Part shown: positions 14,461-25,837 of the stretch, in pieces
Position numbering within the stretch: position 1 is the stretch's first letter
Layout: each line of letters starts with the position of its first letter
Origin: Perkinsus olseni
Taxonomy: Eukaryota; Perkinsozoa; Perkinsida; Perkinsidae
Direction of reading: 5' to 3'
DNA: 64,000 nucleotides
Assembly: GCA_013115135.1 (NCBI GenBank)
Contig: JABANP010000104.1
Location: 62,001 to 126,000 of the forward strand
Program-made: the position numbers and the translations under genes
Notes under the pieces: generated by a model
The model's input: only the letters and a program-made list of their open reading frames with translations
Databases searched by the model: none
What the model was told of the DNA's origin: nothing

Positions 14461-14793
14461 TTACCAGTACACTGTCGTTTTGTGACGGAATATGTGGTAG
14501 GAGTGGATGAACGCCTCAGTGGTTTTTGCTTCAACCAGATCAAACTTGATGGAGCGGGTTTTTATTGTTTCTTTGGCTTGTGTATGAGTCGAAATTTCCG
14601 GACCCCGAAATCGGTTGTGGTTGAACTTGCGGTGATTCATGAGCTCTATCTGAAGGAGCTGGTATTGGTGAAGGGGTGACTGCCGCTCTGGAGCTTCCAG
14701 CGCTTCTCTGTAGTTTGCGTGCTCGTCACGCTCACCTCGCATATCTTTCATCAATCTCTTATTAATGAACAACCTCGACATATCTTCCGCCAT
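14461..14793 (-). CDS. Unrecognised protein, probable first exon
   Basis: Begins MAEDMSRLFINKRLMKDMR and then meets a strong GTGAGC donor. The ORF also stays open past it for about 90 more codons with a charged, helix-prone sequence. Either a 110-aa protein or a short first exon of a longer minus-strand gene. No family recognised. Confidence 0.35.
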   Translation of the reverse strand: MAEDMSRLFINKRLMKDMRGERDEHANYREALEAPERQSPLHQYQLLQIELMNHRKFNHNRFRGPEISTHTQAKETIKTRSIKFDLVEAKTTEAFIHSYHIFRHKTTVYW

Positions 14794-15259
14794 ACAGTCC
14801 TACAAACATGCAGTATTAGCATATCTAAATTTCGGCCATTGGAGTAAGATCGTACCGGTCGCACAGAAGGCGGTGAAGAGTCCACAAGTAGACGTCATGG
14901 TAGGTGTGGTATTGGGGTCTCTCGACTCGAACCATGCATGTCTTGAAATTTTACTGGTTGTGCTGCTTTGATACTTGATGTCATCAAGTTGATGATGGTG
15001 ATGGTAGGGCCGGACACCGTGAGTGATACTCAGGAGGAAAAAACAACAACCGCGGCATAACAATGCTAAGGGATTGGCTTTCATTCTGCACCGCACACCC
15101 TGCCTGGATTTACGTATCATCTTCATCTCCGTGAATAACAATCATCATATTATAGTATAGATTACTACTGAGTATGGACTAAAGGATGAGTATAATGCTC
15201 TTAGCACTACTTGTTAGTCATAGTGGAGATAATGAAAGTATTTAAGTTCACTACTGCTC

Positions 15260-16044
15260 TCAGAGAAATACCATCACTGCTGGGCTCCTGGCCGTTGACT
15301 ACTTCATGGTCAAGGCAATCCACTCAAGGGAAGGAGATGCTCTCGACAGTCGAGCGGTTGGCTGATGAGAGCGGCCGTGGCTGCCCCGAGTACATCAGCA
15401 TACTTCTGAAGGCCTACCAGTCGTGCATCATGGCGGGTGACTACGAGGTGACCAATGCTGTTGAATTTAACAATCATGACCAACTGCTCTATTTGTAGAC
15501 CGCTTACGGGCACTTCTATCGCTCCTGGGAGACAGGTCCCGATGCTGATGACCTTTTCCCGCTGAAGAGGGCACAAGTGATGGCGCGAGAAGGGGCTTTC
15601 CCGGCTCACTGGGACCTGTCCCTTCGTCGTTGCTAGGTGATGGCGTTGAAGTGTGGCCGATCTGACCTCGTCCATGACGCCATCGCTGAGATCTACAAAA
15701 GGCGTGGCTCCTGCCTATCCACAACGTATGCTGATTCACGATCATCTCACCATCATCCTTACCTCTTCTCAGTCCCTTCCTGGCCGCGATGGTGTCCTTC
15801 GGTTTGGAGCAGATTGGTGACTACGAAGCAGCCGAGCGCGTGGCACTTGATGGCTACGCGTGCGAGGGAGCGGCCACTGATGACATTTGGCTGGACCACG
15901 CAGTGATACACAGTTTATATTTTCAAGTAGGCTTCTTGCACTATCATCCCTTCACCAACTTGCCGTTGTTCTCAGGGCCCCAAACGCCAGCAGGATGCTC
16001 TCGATTTTTGGGATCCATACAGCGATCGTCCCTGTACTGTATGA
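15260..16044 (+). CDS. TTC38-like TPR protein, 5' part unclear
   Basis: Exons spliced in frame: one ending 15447, then 15499-15576, 15637-15701, 15773-15926 and 15976-16044. The joined product reads through MAGDYETAYGHFYRSWE, PLKRAQVMALKCGR.DLVHDAIAEIYK, and SFGLEQIGDYEAAERVALDG followed by DDIWLDHAVIHSLYF. That helix-turn-helix series with W..HAV.H is the signature of TTC38, a TPR-repeat protein of poorly known function. The intron at 15702-15772 appears to use a GC donor. Upstream, the reading shifts frame near 15350 (LLAVDYFMVKAIHSREGDALD to ERLADESG), which needs one missing base. The usual C-terminal half of the family is absent: the frame stops soon after QDALDFWDPYSDRP. It may be truncated, or later exons may have been missed. 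Confidence 0.6.
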
Positions 16045-17299
16045 TCTGTATCGCTCCGTTCACTGTACTGGGATCTATCAAGAGAAGTATACGATGTAGC
16101 CGAGGCCGTGCATCGATGCTGCTTGGGTGAGCGACTTCCCTCTCAGAGAACAGGCTACCCACACTTCGTGACTGCGACTGCATGCCGCCGTATTTGTATA
16201 CTATTGTATCATTATAGTAGGAGTTTGTATGGTGGTCGCTTGATATTCACTTTATTAAACACTTTATAAAACATTATTATTTTAGTATCCCATAATAGAC
16301 ACAAAACCGGTATAAATCGTCCTCACGACTTGCATACAGTATCATTATAGTGGCAATTAAAACCCTGTGTACCAGTTTTGATAAATTTGGTTATGACAAA
16401 AATTATTCCTATGAACATACGTATCAGCCCACCCTACTCGGTGGAAGTTCGCTGGTGTCCTGCGTCAGATCCATGCCTCTCATCCCGTAACAGTCTACTC
16501 GAACTGAGAGACACTTGGCACGTCGTCGGCGGCAGCGAAGAGCAGCGTCTCTGCATATTAGAGCTCGCCACTAACAAACCATGTGTGTGCGGTGTACCAC
16601 AATGACGATTCCGTTTCTTCTTAAAGGCCATCACGCGTTGAGCGGAGGAGTGGAGCCCTGTGGAGCATCAGGGTATCACACGTTAGACACGCACTTGCCG
16701 CCGAGGAGTTTCTTGCTATCAGAATACTGGCAGGGGTGGATTTTGAAGTGGGCATTTTAGTTATAAAATGATGATTTATGATGAGCGATTCCTTTGGTCC
16801 AGGCACCGGCGTGAAGTCGATAAATCAATTTGAGCCACGCGCAAGATCTCTAGTCGCTATTGTAATATCATCAACCGTGTCATAGTGGACATTTAGAATT
16901 TGGACATAGGCATTGGGACATTTGGAAATTCCTGAAGCAGGAAATTTCAAATCTGGCTCGGTAAGACTCTCACTGATCCTTTTCGAAACAAACTGATGTT
17001 AGATTAACCGGAAACCACATCGTATGAGCACTTCACTCTCTACAGTCCATGGTACGATTAACCATCCAGGATACTTTCAGTGACGGCTGCAGGAACTCAT
17101 CAACGCAACAGCACATGTTGTTTCAGCAGACTATGAACGTATAGTCAGCAATAAACAATTGACACTCCTTAAAAGGAGAGGGGAGGAAGAAAAGTTGGAT
17201 TGAAACTTCATTGACGAATAATTGGACAGAGCGGAGTTCTGCAAACTCCTTCTGGCGGAGCGTAACAAATCGCTTGCTATTAACATAAAAATGCACAAA
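16045..17299. other. No gene recognised
   Basis: AT-rich in places (16190-16330), with ORFs of 60-75 codons on both strands and no domain. It probably contains the 3' flank of the mucin-like gene. Confidence 0.45.
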
Positions 17300-19549
17300 T
17301 TAATTAACGATCGCGGTAACTACAATCGCCAGTACAGCGAACGTCGAGCCGACATCAGCGGCCGCACTAAATATAGGTACAGTCACGGTACTTGGAGCGA
17401 CGGTGGTGGACCGAGGAATGGTCGTGATTCCCGTGGTGGTCACAGGGTCACTGGTAGGGGTGGTAACGGTAACAGTAGCACTGGTCGGCACAGGAGCTGT
17501 CGAGGTGTTAGTGGTGGTCGAGGGATCATTGGTAGGAGTGGTACTACTGGTCGACACAGGAGCCGTCGACGAGGTGGATGAACTCGATGAGGGCCAGGGC
17601 GGAGAGGTTGTAGTGCAGTTGATAGGCCAAGGCTCACAGGTACAGGACATGGTCGAGGTTGTCGTAGTTGTACTCGTCGTAGCTGACGTGGAAGAGTAAG
17701 TGGGAGATGCAGAAGTAGAGCGAGCAGTTGTACTAGACGGTCCCGTAGTGGACTCAGCTGAAGTGCTATACGGTCCCGTAGTGGACTCAGTTGTAGTAGA
17801 AGCCGACGTCGTAGAGTTGGCGGGAGTGGTAGGCGGTCCCGTAGTGGACTCAGCTGAAGTGCTATACGGTCCCGTAGTGGACTCAGTTGTAGTAGAAGCC
17901 GACGTCGTAGAGTTGGCGGGAGTGGTAGGCGGTCCCGTAGTGGACTCAGTTGTAGTAGAAGCCGACGTCGTAGAGTTGGCGGGAGTGGTAGGCGGTCCCG
18001 TAGTGGACTCAGCTGAAGTGCTATACGCTCCCGTAGTGGACTCAGTTGTAGTAGAAGCCGACGTCGTAGAGTTGGCCGGAGTGGTAGGCGGTCCCGTAGT
18101 GGACTCAGCTGAAGTGCTATACGGTCCCGTAGTGGACTCAGTTGTAGTAGAAGCCGACGTTGTAGAGTTGGCGGGAGTGGTAGGCGGTCCCGTAGTGGAC
18201 TCAGCTGAAGTGCTATACGGTCCCGTAGTGGACTCAGCCGAAGTGCTATACGGTCCCGTAGTGGACTCAGTTGTAGTAGAAGCCGACGTCGTAGAGTTGG
18301 CGGGAGTGGTAGGCGGTCCCGTAGTGGACTCAGTTGTAGTAGAAGCCGACGTCGTAGAGTTGGCGGGAGTGGTAGGCGGTCCCGTAGTGGACTCAGCTGA
18401 AGTGCTATACGGTCCCGTAGTGGACTCAGTTGTACTAGAAGCCGACGTCGTAGAGTTGGCAGGAGTGGTAGGCGGTCCCGTAGTGGACTCAGCTGAAGTG
18501 CTATACGCTCCCGTAGTGGACTCAGTTGTAGTAGAAGCCGACGTCGTAGAGTTGGCGGGAGTGGTAGGCGGTCCCGTAGTGGACTCGGCTGAAGTGCTAT
18601 ACGGCCCCGTAGTGGACTCAGTTGTAGTGGAAGCCGACGTCGTAGAGTTGGCGGGAGTGGTAGGCGGTCCCGTAGTGGACTCAGTTGTAGTAGAAGCCGA
18701 CGTTGTAGAGTTGGCGGGAGTGGTAGACGATCCCGTAGAGGAAGCCGTCGTAGGAGGACTGGCTGTCCGAGTGGTGGATGGAGTTGTCGGTGCAAGTGAA
18801 GAGGCATAACAGTGTATCGGTATGGGCGGGCATTCACAACGAGCGGTGGTACGTGCAGGTGTACTGGAGGTCGTCGTAGGCACCGAAGTGGTAGAACTGC
18901 GAGGGCCCTGCGTAGAGCTAGTGTTGGTAGTACTAGACGACGATGGCACTGCTGTAGATGAGGAGCCAGTCGTGGGCACCGAAGTGGTAGGACTGTGGGG
19001 GCCCTGCGTAGAGCTAGTGTTGGTAGTACTGGACGACGATGGCACTGCTGTAGATGAGGAGCCAGTCGTGGGCACCGAAGTGGTAGGACTGTGGGGGCCC
19101 TGCGTAGAGCTAGTGTTGGTAGTACTGGACGACGATGGCACTGCTGTAGATGAGGAGCCAGTCGTGGGCACCGAAGTGGTAGGACTGTGGGGGCCCTGCG
19201 TAGAGATAGTGTTGGTAGTACTGGACGACGATGGCACTGCTGTAGATGAGGGGCCGGTGTAAGGCAAAGCAGTAGTGGTTCCACTGGAAGTAGACGATGT
19301 GGTCCCGGTGGTTGACGACAGCGGCGTTGGTCCAACAACAGCGGCCGACGAGGGAGGAACATCGGCTCCACCACAGGGAACTGATGAGCCTTCACAGAGC
19401 CCAACGGTGAAGTTGCACTTGCTTCCAGTTATTCGGGCTGTGTTCTCACAATAGTCATCCCAAGCTTGCTGACTTGGCACAGCCCCTCCCACTTGGACGA
19501 GTACAGAGGCCATAAGGACGGCATAGACGATGCGGAAGCAGGAAGCCAT
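17300..19549 (-). CDS. Mucin-like surface protein with tandem Ser/Thr/Pro repeats
   Basis: About 749 aa if translation starts at the Met at 19549, chosen because it gives a clean signal peptide (MASCFRIVYAVLMASVLVQVGGA); an upstream in-frame Met at 19585 adds 12 residues. After the signal comes one four-cysteine module starting AWDDYC. Then follow four copies of a 32-residue STP repeat, a CECPPIPIHC loop, a long array mixing an 11-residue (PYSTSAESTTG) and a 21-residue unit rich in TTPANSTTSA, and a second CTCEPWPINC loop. The C-terminus is hydrophobic (STFAVLAIVVTAIVN), as for a GPI signal or membrane anchor. Dense Ser/Thr and NST/NCT sites predict heavy glycosylation, so a cell-surface or wall coat is likely. 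The head-to-head neighbour at 20106 carries the same Cys module. Confidence 0.85.
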   Translation of the reverse strand: MASCFRIVYAVLMASVLVQVGGAVPSQQAWDDYCENTARITGSKCNFTVGLCEGSSVPCGGADVPPSSAAVVGPTPLSSTTGTTSSTSSGTTTALPYTGPSSTAVPSSSSTTNTISTQGPHSPTTSVPTTGSSSTAVPSSSSTTNTSSTQGPHSPTTSVPTTGSSSTAVPSSSSTTNTSSTQGPHSPTTSVPTTGSSSTAVPSSSSTTNTSSTQGPRSSTTSVPTTTSSTPARTTARCECPPIPIHCYASSLAPTTPSTTRTASPPTTASSTGSSTTPANSTTSASTTTESTTGPPTTPANSTTSASTTTESTTGPYSTSAESTTGPPTTPANSTTSASTTTESTTGAYSTSAESTTGPPTTPANSTTSASSTTESTTGPYSTSAESTTGPPTTPANSTTSASTTTESTTGPPTTPANSTTSASTTTESTTGPYSTSAESTTGPYSTSAESTTGPPTTPANSTTSASTTTESTTGPYSTSAESTTGPPTTPANSTTSASTTTESTTGAYSTSAESTTGPPTTPANSTTSASTTTESTTGPPTTPANSTTSASTTTESTTGPYSTSAESTTGPPTTPANSTTSASTTTESTTGPYSTSAESTTGPSSTTARSTSASPTYSSTSATTSTTTTTSTMSCTCEPWPINCTTTSPPWPSSSSSTSSTAPVSTSSTTPTNDPSTTTNTSTAPVPTSATVTVTTPTSDPVTTTGITTIPRSTTVAPSTVTVPIFSAAADVGSTFAVLAIVVTAIVN
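17740..18745 (-). repeat. Mixed 33-bp and 63-bp coding tandem repeats
   Basis: Units starting GGTCCCGTAGTGGACTCAG alternate between a 33-bp form and a 63-bp form in irregular order, with near-perfect DNA identity between copies. Such identity, with only scattered base changes, suggests recent expansion by unequal exchange or slippage. Confidence 0.9.
18870..19262 (-). repeat. 96-bp coding tandem repeat, four copies
   Basis: Four consecutive copies of a 96-bp unit encoding SSSTAVPSSSSTTNTSSTQG and its 12-residue tail. Copies differ by only a few bases. Confidence 0.9.
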
Positions 19550-20105
19550 CAAGGAGCTCGGTAAAATGCTCAAAAGCTGATTCACAGAGATTGATTATCA
19601 CCATTCGAGATAGGATTCAAGTGGCACGATTACACTAGCACACGCGTGCACATCCAACCGTTTCGTCCCAGGGCGCATCCCTTCTCGGCGTGTCTCCACT
19701 TTCGTACCGACGGGAAGCTCCTGAGAGCACCATAGGTGGTACCGTAGGGCCCCTCGAGTGCCGTAGCCCCTGCAGGGTACACAACCTCCTGCTTGCGCCG
19801 CCTTGGTACACGCGTGCCCGCTTCGGCACTGCCGAATCGGCAGTGAAACGGCTCGGCGCGCGCAGGTGACCGCTGACGGGTTGCGGATCGATTCTCAGCC
19901 ACAAGTTGTCAAGCCAGTAACAGCCACTGAGTAATCGAGTAGAGCTCAGCATAGCCCATCCCCGCGTGGAAAGTACCGCGGATCCGCCACAGGTGTAGTT
20001 CCGTGCGATGAAAGACTCAGAAGACGCGGCAAAGTCCACCGCCCCACACTCGATTTTGCATTCAGTCATTAACGCCCTTCCCAACCACTCCCCCGCCGAA
20101 TCGCC
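19550..20105. promoter_or_regulatory. Shared intergenic region of the divergent surface-protein pair
   Basis: About 550 bp separates the two start codons of divergently transcribed genes that share a Cys module. Any promoters for both must lie here, although each could extend into flanking sequence. No clear TATA or Inr motif was identified. Two minus-strand ORFs here have no recognisable content. Confidence 0.35.
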
Positions 20106-21151
20106 ATGCACTCGTCAGGCATACCTGCACTGCTGTCACTGACAGCAGCCACTCACCGTGGGCTACAGAGCCTGCCCGAGTGGGACAGCTACTGCAGGGC
20201 CCTCAACGGGGCAACCAGCTTCTGTATCAGAACCCAATTACTGGGGGATTTCTGCGCTTTCGGCAATGAGGGATGCGGCATTGGCACCATTCCGCCGTAC
20301 ACTACTACGCCAGCTACCACACCAGCTACCACACAACAGCCGACAACACCGGAATCTTCTGCTACTCCACCTGCTTCTACCACTACGACTATTACGGTGA
20401 CGACCCTCCCTCCTAGGGCGTGGGATGACTTCTGTAGGAGTCTGAACGGTCCCTCCAGTTTCTGTCTCTCAACTACCCTCCTCGGCAGCTTCTGTGCCTT
20501 CGGTAATCAACCCTGCTCGAGTGGCAATCCCTCCCGACCATCACGCCCGGGGCCTCCACGAGCTCCTCAACTACAGCCACGGCGTCCCCTTCCACAACGA
20601 CGGTAACGCCATCCACACCTTCCACTTCTACTACGCGCTCATCTGCGTCAAGCACACCGACGTCCATGCGCCCTACAACTCAGCCAGTAGATTTCCGTCC
20701 CACATGCAATAGTTTTTGCAAGGATCTGAACGGCCCCGCCTCCTACTGCAAGGATTGGTCGCCGTTTCCTGTCTGCCAATTCGGCAATCAGCCGTGTGGA
20801 TCTCTCGTGGATTGCCAGCTAAGTACCCCTACGCCAACGGCCGCAGTGCCGAGCACTTCTCCCATTCCTACAGCGAGGAGTCGTGACTGTGACGATATGT
20901 GCAGAGATCTCAATGGTGCCGGATCATACTGCAAATCCTGGGCTACCAACCCAGTGTGCCAAGGGGGCAATCAGCCCTGTGACGACGGCCTCTCATGCTC
21001 AGCTACTTTTGGTGGTGACGCGACCGTCCGCGAGGACTGCTCCTCTATGTGTATCAGGCTCAGCGGGCCAGGCTCGTATTGCAAGGTTTGGAAGGACCCT
21101 CCGACCTGCCAAGGTGGGAATCAGCCATGCGGCGCTCCCCACTGTGACTAG
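20106..21151 (+). CDS. Extracellular protein with five four-cysteine modules
   Basis: Starts at an ATG with a short hydrophobic leader (IPALLSLTAAT). It then has modules of spacing C-X9-C-X8/9-C-X6-C: WDSYCRALNGATSFC..., WDDFCRSLNGPSSFC..., CNSFCKDLNGPASYC..., CDDMCRDLNGAGSYC... and CSSMCIRLSGPGSYC..., most ending FGNQPC or GGNQPC. Thr/Pro/Ser-rich linkers separate them. Modules 1-2 lie in one frame and 3-5 in another. The switch falls within about 20,525-20,560, inside a linker: reading on in the second frame gives an uninterrupted S/T-rich linker, so one base appears to be missing. A 60-nt intron could also bridge the frames but would delete the conserved NQPC of module 2. Otherwise intact; probably secreted and glycosylated. 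Divergent partner of the mucin-like gene. Confidence 0.75.
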
Positions 21152-22671
21152 CCGGCTAGCAACTGTACTCTATGTTATTCACTTGATTTTGTAAGCAGCT
21201 CCGCAAGCGTATTCTCATCTTCATTGCGAAGGCGCTGAGCCAATAAACCCGAGCATAAGTGAGTCATCGGCAACCGATTTCACATTCATTATTTTCGTGG
21301 TGCATGTTAGTGTTATGATCAAAGTATTGCTACTTTGCGGTTGAGTTGTCACAGTCTTCAATTGACGGTTAACGGAAACGAACGGTTTGCGAACGCAAAC
21401 GAACGTTCGGGTTAACGAACGCAAAGACCGTTGAAGTTGAGGACTTAGTGGCATACTGCTGATAACATAATAAGTTTGATGAGCGACTGGTAATTTACCA
21501 GTCCCTGCTTGAACCTTTCGGGCTGTTCTCGAAACCCAAAATGATATCACAACTCGCAGAAATATCTTCGAAGTGCCAAGCGAGCAATCTTTTCACCCGC
21601 CAGTTGCGCAAATCATGCTCGCCAAAATTGCAAACTAAAATGCCCTCGCAGTGGCCAAGCCCCCGCATCACGCTCGCCCGTGCACGAGTCCACCTCGCGG
21701 ATTCATACTTGAAGTTGGATTAACTCTAGCTATCACACAATTACGGGGTCCACGGACGAAGGAGGGAAGCCTTGAGTGTGTTCCTTCACGGTTGATCAAA
21801 CTCGCGATGAAGGATGTGCTTGCTCACTCCAGACGTCTACGCCTACGACGTACAAGTACATTTTCGTCTTGAACTCATCACCTGTGGCGTCGTGAGAGTG
21901 ATTCCGAATCGAGTTGGAACAATTTAACGGCCTGAGCCGATCATGCCCAACTGGGGCAGTGCCATCTGGGTCGAGGGTAGACCGGAATAGTCGCGCTCCG
22001 AGCTGATGCCTTCAATCTTATGGGACTGCTCATGAACTCAACTTTCTCTCTATCAGAAACACATCGAAACGTTGATAACATGTGGTAGCTCTCATTGTGA
22101 TCGCCCCTCCAACCACGTGTTAACTTGGCCGAGATCTTCCAATTGGAAGTCGGGACTGAAAAGAGACGCCATGCAACTACCTCGCCTGAAGGATACGAAA
22201 CGCTCGGGCAGTGCGGCTCTCAGCAACAGCCACTCCGACGCTCACAAAATCGACAGAATGACGTCACGAGAATCACTAAATGACGCAGTCCGGCATCAGC
22301 ACATGCGGGTCATTCTATGATTTTTCTCAATGACCCCTTCCGTGAAGACTTCAAGTTGAAGTGCTCTCGAGCTTGACCAGCATCTAATTCTCCAACTTAC
22401 TCGGGTAGCAGGTGTCTTCTTAAAGCAGTCTCGTAATCTTCATCGCCCTCGAGTATAGCTGGATGGCCGGTGGCATGAATGGCATTCAAGAGAAGGAGTC
22501 TTTCGCCCTAAAAAATAGAGAACCCTTCGGATGCCCATACCGAGAATCGAACCCGCGACCTCACCTGTGGAAGACTGTCAACAACCTCCTTGCACCGTCT
22601 CCACAAAGTCTCCACGACTGTAAGCTCCTTCTTACTCAATGGCTCTCGTGAGAAGTGAACCCTCGCAAGAA
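21152..22671. other. No gene recognised; short inverted repeats
   Basis: At about 21,360-21,440 a tract of AACGAACG/CGTTCG motifs forms several overlapping small inverted repeats. Near 22,550 a tRNA B-box-like motif lies on the minus strand. ORFs up to 109 codons show no domain. Confidence 0.4.
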
Positions 22672-23291
22672 TCAGCGACCCCGCCGCCACAGCCACGTCC
22701 TGAGCTCATCGCAACATGACAGATTCGCTCGCAGTACCGCTAAGGCGGACCGGTGGGAAATCCAATCAAAACGACTCACCCGTTGACTCGTCCCTTCCTC
22801 CCTCCACCGATCGACGCTTTGGAGTAGCTGGCCTATAAGCGCTGTATCGTTCAGCTCGGCTCGCAACAGCAGCCTTGCCGCCATCCCTGCTGATTCAACC
22901 CTAACCGTCTTTGCCGCTTTCAGGCTCTTGCTCAATAGTTGGCACAACTTCTGAAAAGAAGAGAGCTGCCCGACCCCAATAGCATAGCAGAGTGACGGAC
23001 CTCAATATCGTTCACCGTTCGAGGGACGAAGCCTGATTGAACGAGCGCTCTGAGGACGAGCACGGCGAGGTCGAATTCACCACACTCCGAGCCATTCACT
23101 CGGAGATGAGGGGGAAGAACCGCCTGAAATGGCAGGAGGAAAAATTCCCTTCTCGCTGAGATCAGTTGACATACTTGCTTGGCGAGATCCCTCGTCTTGA
23201 GGCTTCTGATCGCCGGCAGTAGAACTGAGTCCCAGGCCTTGTGCACATCAGCTGTGAGGGTAAGACGAGATAAGGACTGATCACGATACAC
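22672..23291 (-). CDS. Unrecognised helical protein, two or more exons
   Basis: Two exons join in frame: one ending at 23001 (reading ...FVPRTVNDIE) and 22950-22672 (KLCQLLSKSLKAAKTV...), across a 50-nt intron with TTTTCAG at its 3' end. The product is Leu/Ala/Arg-rich and helical (AMLRSLKT-like and ARLLLRAELNDTALIGQLL), ending WLWRRGR. An upstream exon probably exists, since TTACCCTCACAG just before DVHKAWDSVL looks like an acceptor. The composition recalls the helical-repeat organellar RNA-binding proteins common in alveolates, but no RAP or FAST motif is visible, so no function is assigned. Confidence 0.5.
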
Positions 23292-25837
23292 TAGATATCA
23301 TCTGAAGACGGTCGAAGAGGGTCATCATCGTGATGGATTTCACTTTATTCACCACAGCTGGTGATGGAAATCGTAAGAAAGTAAGACGGTAAAGATTGCA
23401 AGGATTCAAGATTTTGTGGTGGTCCAAAACAAAATTTCGGAATTTTACAATTCAAGTTGATGATACGTCTGACTACAACACGCTGTTGTCACGACACTAT
23501 TCGAATCAAAGTAAGCATGCCTATCATAGGCAGCAAACGCGACAGATATGGAGTTGTTAGAAAGCAAGAAGGGAATACAGATTCGCCCGCTAGTTAGTTT
23601 ATATATGTCCGAGGCCTGCTCGCAATCTCAGCTCGCCGTTAGTCATAACTGCCGGCAATCCCGGCAGCTCCCCTCTCAACCTCATATATTGAAACAATTG
23701 ACATATATCCGGTCACAGTTTCATCGTTACAGAGAAGCCAGCCACCAGTTGTGCCTCTAAGGTCAGCTGCATAGCGCGCATGACTAGTTTCGGAGCCATG
23801 GTGTGTGACACCACCTCTCCAGATCAGGATGCTTGTTCCATCCGAATCGATCCAGAAAGGTACTTACAGAGTTTACTCCGTTCGGCCCTCGAAATCTGCT
23901 GTGACAGCAGTAACCTCTGGCTCACAGTGTGGACGTTCCACACAATCTGGAAAGGCTTGGCTCCGAGACAAGTCTTGCGATTGCTCCCATGTGGGCGAGT
24001 TGGCATGCCTGTGGCCGGCTACTTGTCGTTGTTTCGGGTGATATAAATTGCTACGCAACCACCACATCAGAAGGTGAACACAGACGATTCTCGCCTTTCA
24101 AACTTCTGGCCAACTTCAGATGGTAAGTTCGACTGTCGAACTCCGACAGGTGAATTTGATACACATGCGTAGCTGGAGAAGAATGCTGAGGGGGTCGTAG
24201 ACCTTGGAGACTAGTGGGCGCAGCTGTCCACGATTACTGGGTACTCCATGCCGATAAGCGTCGAGAAGCTTCCTGATAGATGCCGGAAGGGCCACATCTT
24301 GTCCAGGGAAAAGTGGTAGCCGATAAGATTACCTTCTTGTCGGAGCCACCGACGATGTCGTCCATGTAGCCTACATGATGTAGGCACCAACGTCTCCATA
24401 CTGTGATTGTGCTGATAGTGAGAACCGCTGTAATGGACGGCTAGGGGTACACGATGAGTCTGCGGCGGCGACTAGATCGGGCATTGAGGATGCTGTGGCA
24501 TTGCCGTTGTCAAGAATAAGGTGTGACCATAAGGTATGTAGATGGGCAGACATATAAAGTGTGTGGATAAGCCATCAGGTGTGACCAAACAGGGGAGCTC
24601 AGGGAGAGGGAGCTCGATCAGCCTAGGGTCTCCCCCCATATCGGCCATGGCATGCCCCAACACATGCACTTCACGTGGCTGGACTCACGAACATGCGTTG
24701 GCTGCGCTCCAACGCGAGACGGTAGGTGGTGGCCATCGATGAACGAGTAAAGGTAGAAGCCACTCATGTCCAAGCACCGCTCAATTTGAGTGATGACTGT
24801 AAATAGACTGCCTCTCGGACAGGCTGTTTGATTCACTGTCAAATTTGGAAAGATGATCACAAGAATCATTTTCTCGCAAGCGAGCTCCCGTGTTCAATCA
24901 CCTGCGCAATAACCACTATACAAGATTCGATCTTCTTCTTCCGCAATCTCATAACCGCGCTAGCACATACATCCGCAGCTGTTGCCTTGTAGTCCCCACG
25001 GAATAGGGCATGTCTGGACGGTAGTAGGTCCCGAGTTCGACCCCGGCACCCAGCACTTACTCTCCAACGTAACAGAACGATGACATCAAATGTGCCAAAG
25101 TGACGACGTTATCGGTCTTCTCGATGAGCTCTGTCAGCTGAACACCTAGGGCAGGCCGTAACCTGGAACAACAAAAAATCGCCTTGCACCGCGATCACTC
25201 GGATTAAAGATCCAATACGAGCCCGCCTAAAAGCAGGCGCATCTCTATTACACTAAATTTGTGTAACTTTGCAACAATCTGCTTGAATTTGTACCACGAA
25301 TCTTGGCAATTGCGCCATTCGCTCGAGTTAGAGATGAAAGACCCTACCTATTCCCGGGACGCATCTTCCATTTCTTCACGTCAGCCTCCACATGCCTCAT
25401 CCTTTTGAAGGGAATCTGGGCCTTCAAGAACCTATCTCGCTCCCACGCCTGAAATGGGTACATCCGTAGCATCACGAACAGCCACCTGTCGTTCCGTGCT
25501 CAAACACACGGGAGATTTCCTATTCAAGAAGACGTCCCCCCCCACCTCCATGTCCACGGGATCCATAGTTTTCCATCGTGTAGTGACCTTCTCTTTCGAC
25601 GGTACTGTCGATTTCGGACGCTAAGATGCACCACTCCTCAACCGCTAGGTGTGGTTATCAGCCATGGCCAAAGACTCACGGTTTTGACAGGATCCTTATA
25701 CTCGTCCTTGAAACGGAAGTCATCTGCTATGATGAGCTTGGCTAGTTGATCGGGTCGCATGAATGATATGAAGTCCGGGAACGATTGGAATTCTCCTGGC
25801 ATGAAGAATATCAACACTGGGGATCGAACCCGAGACC
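23292..25837. other. No gene recognised
   Basis: Many ORFs of 60-90 codons overlap on both strands without domains. A tRNA B-box-like motif lies at 25033-25044 (plus). Possible unrecognised exons cannot be excluded. Confidence 0.35.

Noticed and set aside
17440..19404. A 654-codon frame on the minus strand and a 369-codon frame on the plus strand within the mucin locus
   Set aside because: Both are shadows of the repeat arrays: the repeats simply lack stops in other frames. Their translations are low-complexity with no start context or domains.
20525..20590. Short intron to explain the frame change in the modular Cys gene
   Set aside because: The only fitting GT-AG pair would remove the conserved NQPC cysteine of module 2, so a one-base indel is the simpler reading.
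21360..21440. AACGAACG/CGTTCG tract as a possible binding-site array or CRISPR-like repeat
   Set aside because: Units are irregular, with no spacer structure; only overlapping small palindromes.
22500..22620. tRNA gene on the minus strand
   Set aside because: A good B box is present, but no acceptor stem or anticodon arm can be folded around it.
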